Below, one piece after another: positions 17,795-26,873 of a stretch of DNA of 64,000 nt. Within the stretch, counting starts at the first letter, position 1; each line of letters opens with the position of its first letter. Below the pieces are notes generated by a model. That model worked only from the letters and a program-made list of their open reading frames with translations, had not been told where the DNA came from and ran no database searches. This stretch comes from Exiguobacterium sp. s146 (GTDB lineage Bacteria; Bacillota; Bacilli; Exiguobacteriales; Exiguobacteriaceae): the NCBI RefSeq assembly GCF_018618415.1, contig NZ_JACSMA010000003.1, positions 248,001 to 312,000 of the forward strand, in the 5' to 3' direction. The position numbers and the translations under genes are program-made.

Positions 17795-17812
17795 ATCGAA
17801 ATCGCTTTCCAA
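17795..17812. promoter_or_regulatory. LacI/CcpA-like operator upstream of the GH16 pseudogene
   Basis: ATCGAAATCGCTTTCCAA, a partial palindrome about 75 bp before the pseudogene ATG. It matches 14 of 18 positions of the perfect dyad at 26874-26891. It has two differences from the Bacillus cre consensus, so it may belong to a local LacI-type regulator. It would overlap the promoter. Confidence 0.5.
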
Positions 17813-17898
17813 AAGCACTTTCGGTAACGTCGTTATAAATTTTTTCCATGCCTTGATTCAACCATTTTCTTGAAGTGAAATAAAAATGACACATAAAA

Positions 17899-17928
17899 AA
17901 GCATCGACGATGAATCAAGTCGATGCTT
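17899..17928 (-). terminator. Terminator of the DUF1349 gene
   Basis: A 10-bp perfect stem AAGCATCGAC/GTCGATGCTT with a 10-nt loop, then T6 on the minus strand. It overlaps the last codons of the gene. Confidence 0.82.
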
Positions 17929-18487
17929 CCGTAACAGTCCAATTTGAAATCGTGACTTTAAATCCAGGCGCCTCCGTATCCGGACTACAGGCGTACGGTC
18001 CGACGCGTAACGTCGACACGTCATGGAGATGGGCAATCCGCAACTGCTCACGCCTGCCGTCCCCATATTCGAAAAACACCTCGACATCACCGCCCGTGTA
18101 GACGAGCTCGAACGTCAACGGTCCGCTCACTTCTTCGTTCGAAAAGTCCCGCGTCGACCAATCCGAGTAGCCAAAGGATGTGACGACGGCCCCGAGGTGT
18201 GATGGTCCGTCCGGAATATATTCGACAGACGTCTTGAGCCAATGGTCGTCGTTGATGTACAACAGGATACCGGCCTGGTCGTATGTATGGCTCGGCTCCA
18301 TCTCAATCGTCGCCCGGCATGTGAACCGCTCGGCCGACACGTCCGTCACGAAGGCGTGCGCCGTCATCCGGTTGAAGCCGTAATGGGTGTTCCGCCAAAA
18401 GTCGGTGTCTGGTGCCGTCTGGAACGTCAGGCGTTCATTTGCATTTACTTCGTCTGGTTCATTGATCCACGTGTACGGCTGCCACAT
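17915..18487 (-). CDS. DUF1349 domain protein (concanavalin-like fold)
   Basis: 190 aa. The sequence WRNTHYGFNRMTAHAF..., EPSHTYDQAGILLYINDDHWLKTSVEY, and GHL-like middle plus RVGPYACSPDTEAPGFKVTISNW at the end match DUF1349 proteins, predicted jelly-roll folds like those in glycan-active or glycan-binding proteins. No signal peptide is visible, so it is cytoplasmic. Its ATG has GGGGAGGAATCAATC upstream and overlaps the NUDIX gene by 29 nt, so the two are coupled. Function not known. Confidence 0.78.
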   Translation of the reverse strand: MWQPYTWINEPDEVNANERLTFQTAPDTDFWRNTHYGFNRMTAHAFVTDVSAERFTCRATIEMEPSHTYDQAGILLYINDDHWLKTSVEYIPDGPSHLGAVVTSFGYSDWSTRDFSNEEVSGPLTFELVYTGGDVEVFFEYGDGRREQLRIAHLHDVSTLRVGPYACSPDTEAPGFKVTISNWTVTEAST

Positions 18488-19001
18488 GATTGATTCCTCC
18501 CCACTGTCCTCGCATCGCGAACAATAATGGAATCATCCCCTCGTGATACGGGATGAATGCGCCTGAACGGATCATGTCGAGGATGGTCGCCTCATCCGCC
18601 CACTGCACGGCCTGCACTTCCGATTCCTGAAGCGTCAGGCTATCCAAATCGACTTCTGTCTCGACAAGGTAGATGTCGTCGAAGCCTTCGTCAAAATTGA
18701 CCGTTAAATGCGGTCGCGTCTCTGATAAATCTAGTCTTAGCCCAATCTCTTCTTCGAGCTCGCGCATCGCCGCCTGTTGGCTCGTATCACCGACCGTCGC
18801 GCTGCCCCCGACGGTGATGTCCCACATGTTCGCCCAACCGTCCTTGAACGGCTGGCGTTGCTGAATCAACATTTGTCCGTCCTTGTTGAAAATACAGACG
18901 TGGATGACGAGGTGATAATCACCTGTCTCGAGGCGCGTTCCCCGTTGCCACGTCCGCCCCGTCTTCTTACGGTCCACATCATACACATCCCAAAACTCCA
19001 T
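18459..19001 (-). CDS. NUDIX hydrolase
   Basis: 180 aa. The Nudix box is clear: GGSATVGDTSQQAAMRELEEEIGL (G5xE7REUxEEXGU pattern, with GG start and REL.EE core). The N-terminus EFWDVYDVDRKKTGRTWQRG resembles the isopentenyl-diphosphate isomerase-like branch common in Bacillales, but the substrate cannot be named. The start at 19001 has AAGGGGATGGAACG upstream; the longer frame overlaps the previous gene. It lies 13 nt after a LURP-one-like gene and overlaps the DUF1349 gene, so a three-gene transcript is likely. Confidence 0.9.
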   Translation of the reverse strand: MEFWDVYDVDRKKTGRTWQRGTRLETGDYHLVIHVCIFNKDGQMLIQQRQPFKDGWANMWDITVGGSATVGDTSQQAAMRELEEEIGLRLDLSETRPHLTVNFDEGFDDIYLVETEVDLDSLTLQESEVQAVQWADEATILDMIRSGAFIPYHEGMIPLLFAMRGQWGGINHVAAVHVDQ

Positions 19002-19014
19002 CGTTCCATCCCCT

Positions 19015-19506
19015 TTATGTTGCTGCACTCGCTGCTGCTTGATCTGATTTGACGCAATCGATGGCGACGACGATTGAGATGAGCAGGTGCTCCATCATCT
19101 CGTCCATCACTTGAATCTCGTAACTGTCACCCCAAGACAGCCATTTCTTTTGGACGCTGCCGATGACTTGGCCGTTTTGCATCACTTGGAAGTCCATGTC
19201 CCACCAGTTACCTTGCACATCGATGCCGGCCGCATCAATCGTATAACGAGGTTTAAAGAACGTGAACTCTTTCGAAATCGTGACCGTCTCCTGCCCTTCG
19301 ACGTCGACATAGAACTTCGGCAAGAAACTGAACGTCTTTTTCGTGATTGTCGTAATCTCGTGACCATCTTTGTCTGAGATTGTGAACGATTTCGGCAGCT
19401 TCATGAAGCTCCCTTCGACGAAGTACCGATCGTTCTCGTCCGCATCTTTGATAGTGAAGCGTCCGCGCAAGCTAAATACCTTCTGTTTCATGTAGAGCGT
19501 GTTCAT
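19015..19506 (-). CDS. LURP-one-related family protein (YxjI-like)
   Basis: 163 aa with the tubby-like LURP-one fold: repeated strand pairs such as KQKVFSLRGRFTIKDADENDRYFVEGSFM, FTISDKDGHEITTITKKTF, and IDVQGNWWDMDFQV. The Bacillus relative is YxjI, of unknown function; membrane-associated scaffold roles have been proposed for the fold. ATG 19506 has GGAGG 7 nt upstream. First gene of a probable transcript with the NUDIX and DUF1349 genes. Confidence 0.82.
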   Translation of the reverse strand: MNTLYMKQKVFSLRGRFTIKDADENDRYFVEGSFMKLPKSFTISDKDGHEITTITKKTFSFLPKFYVDVEGQETVTISKEFTFFKPRYTIDAAGIDVQGNWWDMDFQVMQNGQVIGSVQKKWLSWGDSYEIQVMDEMMEHLLISIVVAIDCVKSDQAAASAAT

Positions 19507-19573
19507 CGTCATTCCTCCGATTGTGTGTTGTATCCTACTATACGGAACAATACCCAAATCGATTCATTCCCCT

Positions 19574-20239
19574 TCACAGGAGGACACGTCGTGTGGCAAC
19601 AATCTCCGGAATATCTACCAGTTGATTGACGACATAATCCGCCTGCTGTAATTCCTCTTCTTGGGAAAAATCTAACCGACACCCGATGGATACGAGGCCG
19701 TTCGCTTTCGCCGCTGCAATATCAGAAAGTCGATCACCGACGACGAATCCGTCTTGAATGTTATGGGTTGTCAAGATGTGAGCGACCAAATCACTTTTAT
19801 TCAACGTTTCGATTTGCTCGATGCTGTATGTTGCTGTAATCCAGTGGTGCAAGCCATAGTGCGACACAATCGCCTCTAAATAGGGGATTAAGCCGTTGCT
19901 CGCAATATACAGGGTACAATTCATGGATATTAGTTTTTCAAACAAAGCAACCACCCCTGGATAGAGTTCCCCGTTGCCACTTCGAATATTTTCGATTAAG
20001 CGGTTCAAGAAATAATCGTCTGTTATGGCTCGAACAGACATCGAATAATTAGGGAGCAACGTTTCCCACACGACAGGCAAAGGAACTCCCATAATCTCAC
20101 GATATTGTTCAATCGGTGCATCACCTTCCCATCCCTCATTTTTGCATAAAAAATGAAACGTTTCGTCAAGTGCCTTCTCTAAGACGGTCTCTGTCCGAAA
20201 CAAGGTACCGTCCATATCAAAAATAATGGAAGTGTTCAT
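19574..20239 (-). CDS. HAD-superfamily hydrolase (phosphoglycolate phosphatase-like)
   Basis: 221 aa. HAD motif I IIFDMDGTLF (nucleophile Asp8), motif II LYIASNG, a lysine in LNKSDLV, and motif IV VVGDRLSDIAAAKANG. The helical cap lies between motif I and II. Substrate not evident; relatives dephosphorylate phosphoglycolate, pyrophosphate or nucleotides. By eye the gene and its neighbours to 22.0 kb look more AT-rich than the genes on either side, suggesting an accessory segment. Confidence 0.88.
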   Translation of the reverse strand: MNTSIIFDMDGTLFRTETVLEKALDETFHFLCKNEGWEGDAPIEQYREIMGVPLPVVWETLLPNYSMSVRAITDDYFLNRLIENIRSGNGELYPGVVALFEKLISMNCTLYIASNGLIPYLEAIVSHYGLHHWITATYSIEQIETLNKSDLVAHILTTHNIQDGFVVGDRLSDIAAAKANGLVSIGCRLDFSQEEELQQADYVVNQLVDIPEIVATRRVLL

Positions 20240-20358
20240 ACATGTTCCCCCTACAATGAAATGACATTTAATGGTTTATTTATCATACAACTTTTTGTTC
20301 AACATGCACTACAATCAGTCACCATTCATCTGACATCATTCATTAAGGAGGAGCGTAC

Positions 20359-20793
20359 TTGCTAAATCACATTTCAATCGAACTTGATGTACATTCGTTA
20401 ACATACTCGAATCAAATCGTTGGTAACATCGCCTTTGTCATCGATTTTCATGATTATTTCCCGGGACAAGACTGGTCGGATTTCGTCGCCATCGTCTTGA
20501 ACTGGTGGGTCGACAATTACCGTGCCCTCTTATTCGCCCCGTTGCGGGAGACATACTCGTTTCAATTTATGGACGGTCCAATCCAGATAGCGGCTAAAAA
20601 AGTGACCGCCACAGATGTCGAACTCACATTCGTAGAAGATAGTCATCCTAAGACGCCTATGGGAATTGTATCGCTTGAGGAATTGAAAGATGCACTCATC
20701 AAAACCAGTCATCAGTTACTCAATGCTGTGGACCGAAATGGCTGGGAAAACGAGGAAATCGAACAACTCCGTTATGGGATCAAAACGCTTTAA
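20359..20793 (+). CDS. Unrecognised protein, 144 aa
   Basis: Not recognised. It starts at TTG with AAGGAGGAGCG 5-8 nt upstream, a strong site. It is acidic, without signal peptide or membrane helix. Strand-rich N-terminus (ISIELDVHSLTYSNQIVGNIAFVIDF) and a Trp-containing middle (DWSDFVAIVLNWWVDNY). It resembles in pattern the small single-gene proteins of Bacillales that are often immunity-like, but no family could be assigned. Divergent from the HAD gene. Confidence 0.7.
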   Translation: MLNHISIELDVHSLTYSNQIVGNIAFVIDFHDYFPGQDWSDFVAIVLNWWVDNYRALLFAPLRETYSFQFMDGPIQIAAKKVTATDVELTFVEDSHPKTPMGIVSLEELKDALIKTSHQLLNAVDRNGWENEEIEQLRYGIKTL

Positions 20794-20883
20794 ACATACT
20801 AAAGCGCCATCTCGTTTCACATCCGAAGTGAATATAAATCAAATCAGCATCGCTGTATATCTTTGATGTTTTAAAGCCAAAAA

Positions 20884-20906
20884 AGAATCGACGCACGGTC
20901 GATTCT
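20884..20906 (-). terminator. Terminator of the FusB/C-like gene
   Basis: A 9-bp perfect stem AGAATCGAC/GTCGATTCT with a 5-nt loop, then T6 on the minus strand. It is just before the gene's stop codon on the plus strand map. Confidence 0.85.
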
Positions 20907-20910
20907 CTGT

Positions 20911-21561
20911 TCACTCTTTTAACGCCGTTTCGACGAACGTCATCAAGGCGTCCAAATTGGTCATGTTCTCGTTGCATGAGGCACTGTCTGTACAAATATA
21001 CGTCCCAATCGCTTTATAATAGTCAGGATTTTTCGCTTGTTTCGCTTTTGTGATGGTGACACAGTACGAGACTTCTGCAAACTGGTTACAGAAGGCGCAA
21101 ATATTTTTCTTCGCGTTCGAGCTTGCCTTGAGCTCGATTCCCATAAGCTGATGATCCTTCTCGCAAACGATATATTTCCGATTGGAACGTAAGTCGTTCC
21201 AGCTCATGTAGGACATCCGATTCACATTAAAACTCGTTGCGTCCGGAAGCCTTAGCTTTTTCTGTTTGGGAAACATTTTTTTCACTTGTGGTTCCGTAAC
21301 TTGAGGGAATGACCGGACATGAGGTCTTAACCCTTCTATGAAAACGTCATACGATTCATCTGTTTTTAAAGTCGATACGTCCATCATCGCAAGCTGAGAT
21401 GGCGTCGCATCTGGAAACAGATATGCGATTTTAGCATTAGCCAAATCGATGACGGCTTGTAATACGGAAGCCGGTAAGCTTTTCTTTCGACTATCTCGAA
21501 TGATCTCGACTTGTTCTCGAATGAAGTTGAATTGGTGGTTTTCCATAAAACGCTCTGACAT
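20911..21561 (-). CDS. EF-G-binding protein of the FusB/FusC type
   Basis: 216 aa. The C-terminal treble-clef zinc finger is clear: ICAFCNQFAEVSYCVTITK and YKAIGTYICTDSASCNENM, with Cys ligands in two pairs. The N-terminal helical part fits the FBP domain. Family members bind elongation factor G and free stalled EF-G from the ribosome; FusB and FusC do this against fusidic acid. Many environmental Firmicutes carry chromosomal relatives, so resistance is possible but not shown. The ATG has AAAGGATGACGGAAC upstream. Monocistronic. Confidence 0.85.
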   Translation of the reverse strand: MSERFMENHQFNFIREQVEIIRDSRKKSLPASVLQAVIDLANAKIAYLFPDATPSQLAMMDVSTLKTDESYDVFIEGLRPHVRSFPQVTEPQVKKMFPKQKKLRLPDATSFNVNRMSYMSWNDLRSNRKYIVCEKDHQLMGIELKASSNAKKNICAFCNQFAEVSYCVTITKAKQAKNPDYYKAIGTYICTDSASCNENMTNLDALMTFVETALKE

Positions 21562-21658
21562 GTTCCGTCATCCTTTCTCCATCCTGACTTCTTTTAGTGT
21601 AAAGGATTTTGCACTGCCTGATTGCACCGACTTCAAGTTAGAACTGTTTTATATAAAA

Positions 21659-21692
21659 AACGGCACAATCGCAACTATGCGTTGTGCCGTTG
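21659..21692 (-). terminator. Terminator of the CD3324-like gene
   Basis: A long stem (AACGGCACAA with TTGTGCCGTT, extended inward by CGC/GCG), then T6 on the minus strand. Confidence 0.85.
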
Positions 21693-21693
21693 A

Positions 21694-21960
21694 TTAATTT
21701 GAAGAGTAAACGATTTTTCGAATGGTTGTGACGGCCAAATGATATTCAGCCGCCAACTGGTCAACCCGAGACCCCTTCGCATAGGATGTTCGAATCGCTT
21801 CATTCCGTTGTTCAAGCAGCTGTTTGCCACCACTGACTGTTCCCCAGCGCTTCTTTTCTTGACCGGTCCGGGGGACGTAAAGCGTTTCCCCTTGGACGTA
21901 TCGTTGAACTTCCTGAAGCAACTTCTCTGGAAGAACCTGTTGCGCATTTACGTACTTCAT
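21694..21960 (-). CDS. CD3324-family helix-turn-helix protein
   Basis: 88 aa. KYVNAQQVLPEKLLQEVQRYVQGETLYVP followed by KRWGTVSGGKQLLEQRNEAIRTSY and a C-terminal HTH (SRVDQLAAEYHLAVTTIRKIVYS) is the CD3324 family pattern, related to the Mor/C phage activators. Regulatory role inferred; targets unknown. ATG 21960 has GGAGCG upstream. The frame runs on to 22002 without a ribosome site. Confidence 0.82.
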   Translation of the reverse strand: MKYVNAQQVLPEKLLQEVQRYVQGETLYVPRTGQEKKRWGTVSGGKQLLEQRNEAIRTSYAKGSRVDQLAAEYHLAVTTIRKIVYSSN

Positions 21961-22226
21961 ATCTGCTCGCTCCTTATAGAAAATCCGACAATAAGGAAGC
22001 AAAGCCGTTGTTGTAAAAGATTACCTAGCGATCAAATGAACCGTTCTGCCCCATGCAAACGATCGCCCTTGTGACAACTGGCTTTGCATGAGTGATTGAA
22101 GACTTAGAAAATCTCAAACGATTTTCCACGTATATGCGCCCCCCTTTCAAATCACAAGATGTTGACCTCATTATACAAAATTTCTCGTCATTTTTGAAAA
22201 GAATGCAGACGCACGCGTTTGAACGT

Positions 22227-22840
22227 TTATCCGTTTTTCATGCTGAACAAGTCGACGAGCGTGAACGTGATGTCTTTCACGTCGAGACCGCCGAGCGCGA
22301 AGTAGAGTTGCAAGTAGTTGTGCTGGTTCAAGAAGAACACTTGCTTCGTCTGCGTCACCCATTCCCCGTCCGTGCCGTTGAACGTGAACGTCGGGCCTGG
22401 GATGTTGTTGGCGAACAACGTGACCGGCATCTGGGCAAGTTCGCCCGCGTCCGACTTCGCCGTGATCATCACGTCGTATGTGCCCGTCTCATCGACCGAG
22501 ACAGCGAAGACGTGTGTGCTCCCCGTCGATGTGTCGGCGTCACTCAGACTGAACAGCTTCACCGCTCTCAAGGTGGCGATACGTCACATCGAAATCGATG
22601 GCTTGTCCGGCCTCTTCGTCGAGCCCGACCACCTCGACCGTGCCGTCATGAATGCCGAGCTCGCGCTCCATCGCCGGAGACTGCAAAACGAAACGACAGA
22701 TGTTCGCCGCACTCCGGAGCAGTTCACCGCGCGTCAATGTCCCAGCAGCGAGCGCCGCGCCCGTATTGTCATCGAACGAGTTCGTGTCCGGACGGTCGAC
22801 GACCATATACAAGTCGTTTTGCGACTGGACCATCGCCGCC
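22227..22840 (-). pseudogene. C-terminal remnant of a GH3 beta-glucosidase
   Basis: Only the last ~200 codons remain. AAMVQSQNDLYMVV, GTLTRGELLRSAANICRFVLQSPAMER and the C-terminal fibronectin-like stretch ending FTLVDLFS match GH3 beta-glucosidases. A second frameshift near 22,565 splits it (frames ending ...ESGEAV and resuming AVKLFSLSDADT). It has no start codon of its own. Its 5' part is gone and is replaced by the head of another gene. Together with the dead GH16 gene it suggests a lost beta-glucan pathway. Confidence 0.85.
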
Positions 22841-23185
22841 GTGAAAGAACACGATGGCCGGTAGCATCTCTTCCGTGCGTGGCCGATAGAGACGCGCCGG
22901 GATGTCGCCGTCCGGGCTCGGAATCGTGACGTGGTCTGTCGTGATGTCCGTCGTCGTCACATCCCGGTTCGGCCAACCCATGCTGGCACGCGCCGATGCC
23001 AAATCGAATGTCGGCTCCGACTCGGCTGCGGCATAGTCTTTGATGACGGCCAACACGCGCGAATCCAAATCCCCGCTGACATCCGAATCGGGAATCGGTT
23101 TGGTGATTGTCTCGACGCCGTCCTCATGATTTCGATTTTGCGACTGGCTTAAGTAATCTACGAGTTGTGCATAAGTTTGTTCCAT
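22831..23185 (-). pseudogene. N-terminal remnant of an alpha/beta hydrolase (esterase/lipase)
   Basis: The first ~118 codons look intact, with GGAGGATGAAGTG before the ATG. PSPDGDIPARLYRP and LPAIVFFHGG are the start of an acetyl-esterase-like (HGGG, hormone-sensitive-lipase type) enzyme. The frame then runs into the GH3 remnant out of frame, and no Ser-nucleophile elbow or catalytic triad remains. The junction lies in GGCGGCGATG (minus strand, 22840-22831), a stretch that fits both genes. Confidence 0.85.
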
Positions 23186-23269
23186 CACTTCATCCTCCTG
23201 ACATGTTTAAAGGGTTCGTCCTCGATTGGTAGAATAAGGATGTATCATCTACGAAAACGAGGTCTTGTT

Positions 23270-24043
23270 ATGTACAGTACAGTCGAAAGAGATACACACT
23301 TCCAACACGTGCTTCACCATCTACAAACCGACACAGGTGTTCAAGGTGTCGTTCAGCTCGGCTCCGGTGCCGCAGGCTATCAGGACCAATACTCTGATAT
23401 CGATTTAATGGTCGCTGCCCGTACTGGCGTTGACCCCCAATCCATCAAGCAGCATCTAGCCGGCTACTTTCTCCAGTTATCCCCGGTTTTCATCAAAGAG
23501 AAGCGGTTCGGACCGGATATCTTTTTATTGATCGTCCTACTTGAGAATCAATTGGAATTTAACATCTCCATCGCCCCGTTTGAAATCCTACCGGTCCGTT
23601 CCCCGCTTTGGAAGGTCGTCGCCGATCGAGACGGGCAACTCCTTCAACGAATGGAGGCTGAACATGAGCGGTTCATCGCGAGTCCTACCCAGTATGAGAC
23701 CGGTGACGTTCCTTTCGAGTTCATTTATGCCTCGCTGGCTCTTGAGAAAGAGTTGAAGCGAGACAATCCCATCTATGCTTTGAAAATGCTCGAGACGTTG
23801 CGAGAGTTGACATTGACGGCTCAGGCGCTAAAAGAAGGACTGAAGGTCCATCAATTCAAGGCGTATCATACGTTGAACCGCTCGTTCATCGAAGGCTATT
23901 TACAGACGTACCCGGCCTCCATCGACGCAGTGTCAATCCGACGTGCCAAACAATCACTTCACGCCTTGTTTGCGAGCAGTTTGAAAGACCATCCACAATT
24001 CAAACTTGAACCGTATATGGAGCGCTTGCTTCAAGAACGATAA
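23270..24043 (+). CDS. Nucleotidyltransferase-domain protein (aminoglycoside adenylyltransferase-like)
   Basis: 257 aa. The minimal nucleotidyltransferase motif LGSGAAGYQDQYSDIDLMV (GS...D.D) is at residues 30-48, with a third acid in LEFNISI. The C-terminal half is helical (ALEKELKRDNPIYALKMLETLRE), as in the ANT(6)/LinB-like group. Some members modify aminoglycosides or lincosamides; most chromosomal ones have no known substrate. ATG 23270 is preceded by AACGAGG. A second gene of the same general class lies at 56973-57725. Confidence 0.8.
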   Translation: MYSTVERDTHFQHVLHHLQTDTGVQGVVQLGSGAAGYQDQYSDIDLMVAARTGVDPQSIKQHLAGYFLQLSPVFIKEKRFGPDIFLLIVLLENQLEFNISIAPFEILPVRSPLWKVVADRDGQLLQRMEAEHERFIASPTQYETGDVPFEFIYASLALEKELKRDNPIYALKMLETLRELTLTAQALKEGLKVHQFKAYHTLNRSFIEGYLQTYPASIDAVSIRRAKQSLHALFASSLKDHPQFKLEPYMERLLQER

Positions 24044-24120
24044 AACTTTCAAAAATTGACAATCTTCCTCTAGTTCCATACCATTCTACTAATACATAAA
24101 CAGAAAGGTAGGAGGATTCT

Positions 24121-25260
24121 ATGTCACAGCCAGTACGATACGACGTCGCCGTCATCGGGGCCGGCACGATGGGCATGTCAGCCGCCTCGTTTTTGACGGA
24201 ACGCGGTGCCCATACGCTCGTTATCGATGCGTTCGACCCGCCTCACAACAAAGGTAGCCATCACGGAGACACCCGGATGATTCGCCACGCTTACGGGGAA
24301 GGTCGAGCCTATGTCTCACTCGTCAAACGGGCCCAAACGCTATGGGAAGAGCTCGACCGTGAAGCCCCGTATCCGATTTTTCAAAAGACGGGCGTGCTCG
24401 GTCTCGGGCCACGCGACTCGGCGTTTTTAGGTGAGACAATCGCCTCGGCCGAAAAGTATGAGTTGCCGCTCCAATTGTTATCGAAACAAGATGTCGAGGC
24501 GCGTTGGCCTGGGATTTCAATCCCCGACGACTATATCGGTTGCTATGAGACCGAGTCGGGACTGCTCTATAGTGAGAACGCGATTCGAGCATATCGTGAG
24601 CGGGCCGCCGCAAATGGCGCCGAGCTCGTCATGAACACACCGGTCGAGTTACTCGAGTTCCATGAGGACGGCGTCACCATCGTCACGTCTGAAGCAACGT
24701 TTTACGCGAAGAACGTAATCGTCACCGTCGGCGCATGGGCGAAGCAGCTCCTTCCCGACATATCGCTCCCGCTTCAACCGACTCGTAAAGTCGTCGGCTG
24801 GTTCGATGCGGACGAGATACTGTATTCAGACGCGACGCTCCCCTCATTCTTCGTCGAGGACGGTGACCGGATGTTCTACGGTTTCCCAAGTCTTGACGGG
24901 GCCGGACTCAAAGTCGGACAGACCGACGGCGGTCAGGCCATCGACCCGAACCTACATACGCAAGACTTCGGTCGCTATGAAACCGACGAGGGAGATTTGC
25001 GCCACTTCCTCGCGACGTATATGCCAAAGGCGAACGGAGACTTGAAGCAAGGGAAGACGTGCCTGTACACGATGTCGGACGATCATGATTTCATCGTCGA
25101 TGTTCATCCCGAACATCCCAATGTTCTCATCGCCTGTGGCTTCTCCGGTCACGGCTTCAAGTTCGGCAGTGTCATGGGTGAAGTGTTGAGCCAGCTCACG
25201 CTAGACGGACAGACACCGTTCGATTTAAGCGGCTTTCGTCTTGACCGTTTTCGTGCATGA
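24121..25260 (+). CDS. solA: N-methyl-amino-acid oxidase (SolA/monomeric sarcosine oxidase type)
   Basis: 379 aa FAD enzyme that demethylates N-methyl-L-tryptophan or sarcosine, giving formaldehyde and peroxide. Rossmann motif DVAVIGAGTMGMSAASFLTERG at the N-terminus, the family HHGDTRMIRHAYGEG, Cys314 in KTCLYTMSDDHDF (the position that binds FAD covalently in this family), and CGFSGHGFKFGSVMG at the end. The ATG has GTAGGAGG upstream. The best substrate (sarcosine, N-methyltryptophan, pipecolate) cannot be told from sequence alone. Confidence 0.9.
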   Translation: MSQPVRYDVAVIGAGTMGMSAASFLTERGAHTLVIDAFDPPHNKGSHHGDTRMIRHAYGEGRAYVSLVKRAQTLWEELDREAPYPIFQKTGVLGLGPRDSAFLGETIASAEKYELPLQLLSKQDVEARWPGISIPDDYIGCYETESGLLYSENAIRAYRERAAANGAELVMNTPVELLEFHEDGVTIVTSEATFYAKNVIVTVGAWAKQLLPDISLPLQPTRKVVGWFDADEILYSDATLPSFFVEDGDRMFYGFPSLDGAGLKVGQTDGGQAIDPNLHTQDFGRYETDEGDLRHFLATYMPKANGDLKQGKTCLYTMSDDHDFIVDVHPEHPNVLIACGFSGHGFKFGSVMGEVLSQLTLDGQTPFDLSGFRLDRFRA

Positions 25261-25283
25261 ACGACGAACCGCTTCGTTTCGTG

Positions 25284-25289
25284 TATAAT
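25284..25289 (+). promoter_or_regulatory. -10 element upstream of dbpA
   Basis: TATAAT preceded directly by TG, 70 bp before the dbpA ATG. A matching -35 is poor at 17-bp spacing, so only the -10 is called. Confidence 0.45.
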
Positions 25290-25359
25290 GAAGCGTAATC
25301 CAAATTGCTAATGAAAATTTCTCGAATAGAAGTTTCTTACACGAAAAAGAGGTAACCCT

Positions 25360-26805
25360 ATGAATCAACCACGCTTTTCAGACTATCGCCTGAGCGAAGA
25401 CATCCAGCGCGCGCTCGGCATCATGAAATACGAATCACCGACCGAAGTCCAACAGAAAGTCATCCCGCTCGCCCTCGAGCGTCAAGACTTGGTCGTCAAA
25501 GCCCAAACCGGAAGCGGGAAGACTGCCGCATTCGGCATCCCGGTCACCGAACTCATCGAATGGGAAGAGAATAAGCCGCAAGTGCTGATTCTCACACCGA
25601 CGCGCGAACTCGCCGTCCAAGTCCGTGAGGATATGACGAACATCGGTCGTTTCAAACGCATCAAGGCGACCGCCGTTTACGGAAAAGAACCGTTCTCGAA
25701 ACAACGTGAAGAATTGAAGCAGAAGACGCACGTCGTCGTCGGGACACCAGGACGCGTCATGGACCACATCGAACGGGAGACGCTCGTCCTCGATCAAATC
25801 GATTACTTGATTATCGATGAGGCCGACGAGATGTTGAACCGTGGCTTCCTCGCTGACGTCGAGGCGATTCTTCAAGAATTGCCGCGCGACCGTGTGACGA
25901 TGGTATTCTCGGCGACGTTCCCGAACGACATCGAGCGCCTGTGCCAGAAGCACATGAACGAACCAATTCGTGTCGCCATCGAATCGAGCGGGGTCACTGC
26001 TTCGACGATTGAACACGGCTTGATTGAAGTGCGCCGCGAAGACAAGCTCGCCGTGCTAAAAGATGTGACGGTCGTCGAGAATCCGGACAGCTGCCTCATC
26101 TTCTGTCGGACGAAAGAACACGTCGACACGGTGTACACCGAGCTCGACCAAGCCGGTTACTCGTGCGAACGCCTCCACGGCGGCCTCGAGCAAGAGGACC
26201 GCTTCGCCGTCATGGAAGGGTTCAAGATGGGCAACTTCCGTTATCTCGTCGCTACCGACGTCGCGGCACGCGGCATCGATGTTGATAACGTCAACCTCGT
26301 CATCAACTATGACGTGCCGATGGAAAAAGAGAGCTACGTGCACCGGACCGGTCGTACAGGTCGTGCCGGTAACGCCGGGAAAGCGATCACGCTCGCGACG
26401 CCGTATGAAGGCAAGTTCGTACGCGCCATCGAAGCGTTCATCAAGTTCGACATCCCGGAGATGGATGCACCGACTGAACGAGAAGTCGCACGCAACCAAG
26501 CCGCGTTCGAAGAAAAGTTGAGCGGTCGACGTGTCGTTCGTAACAACAAGACGGCCCGCATCAACCAAGACATCATGAAGCTTCACTTCAGCGGCGGGAA
26601 GAAGAAAAAACTCCGCGCCATCGACTTCGTCGGGACAATCGCCAAAATTCCTGGCGTGTCGGCTGACGATATCGGCATCATCACAATCAACGACCAGATG
26701 ACGTACGTCGACATTTTGAACGGAAAAGGTTCACTCGTCCTTCAGGCGATGGAATCGACACCAGTCAAAGGCAAGAAGTTGAAAGTGAGCAAGGCGAAAA
26801 AATAA
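25360..26805 (+). CDS. dbpA: ATP-dependent RNA helicase DbpA (YxiN-like)
   Basis: 481 aa DEAD-box helicase acting in 50S ribosome assembly. All motifs are seen: the Q motif, [37 protein letters not shown], and [10 protein letters not shown]. The C-terminal RNA-binding domain ([27 protein letters not shown]... with KLKVSKAKK tail) is the DbpA type that binds hairpin 92 of 23S rRNA. This separates it from CshA. GAGGTAACCCT lies before the ATG. Monocistronic, with a terminator downstream. Confidence 0.93.
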   Translation: MNQPRFSDYRLSEDIQRALGIMKYESPTEVQQKVIPLALERQDLVVKAQTGSGKTAAFGIPVTELIEWEENKPQVLILTPTRELAVQVREDMTNIGRFKRIKATAVYGKEPFSKQREELKQKTHVVVGTPGRVMDHIERETLVLDQIDYLIIDEADEMLNRGFLADVEAILQELPRDRVTMVFSATFPNDIERLCQKHMNEPIRVAIESSGVTASTIEHGLIEVRREDKLAVLKDVTVVENPDSCLIFCRTKEHVDTVYTELDQAGYSCERLHGGLEQEDRFAVMEGFKMGNFRYLVATDVAARGIDVDNVNLVINYDVPMEKESYVHRTGRTGRAGNAGKAITLATPYEGKFVRAIEAFIKFDIPEMDAPTEREVARNQAAFEEKLSGRRVVRNNKTARINQDIMKLHFSGGKKKKLRAIDFVGTIAKIPGVSADDIGIITINDQMTYVDILNGKGSLVLQAMESTPVKGKKLKVSKAKK

Positions 26806-26817
26806 TCATTACTCTAG

Positions 26818-26858
26818 CCTCGACACCTCTCCACGCGGAACAGGGTTGAGGTTTTTTT
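26818..26858 (+). terminator. Terminator of dbpA
   Basis: Stem CCTCGACaCC with GGGTTGAGG (26818-26827 with 26843-26851), one bulge and one G-U pair, then T7. Confidence 0.75.
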
Positions 26859-26873
26859 GATTTATCCGCTATC

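Noticed and set aside
20911-21561. FusB/C-like gene as an acquired antibiotic-resistance element
   Set aside because: No mobile element or repeat flanks it, and chromosomal relatives are widespread in Firmicutes. Only the family call is kept.
22003-22226. Gene or RNA in the gap between the CD3324-like gene and the GH3 remnant
   Set aside because: No ribosome site with a frame, no strong hairpin and no RNA family pattern could be seen.
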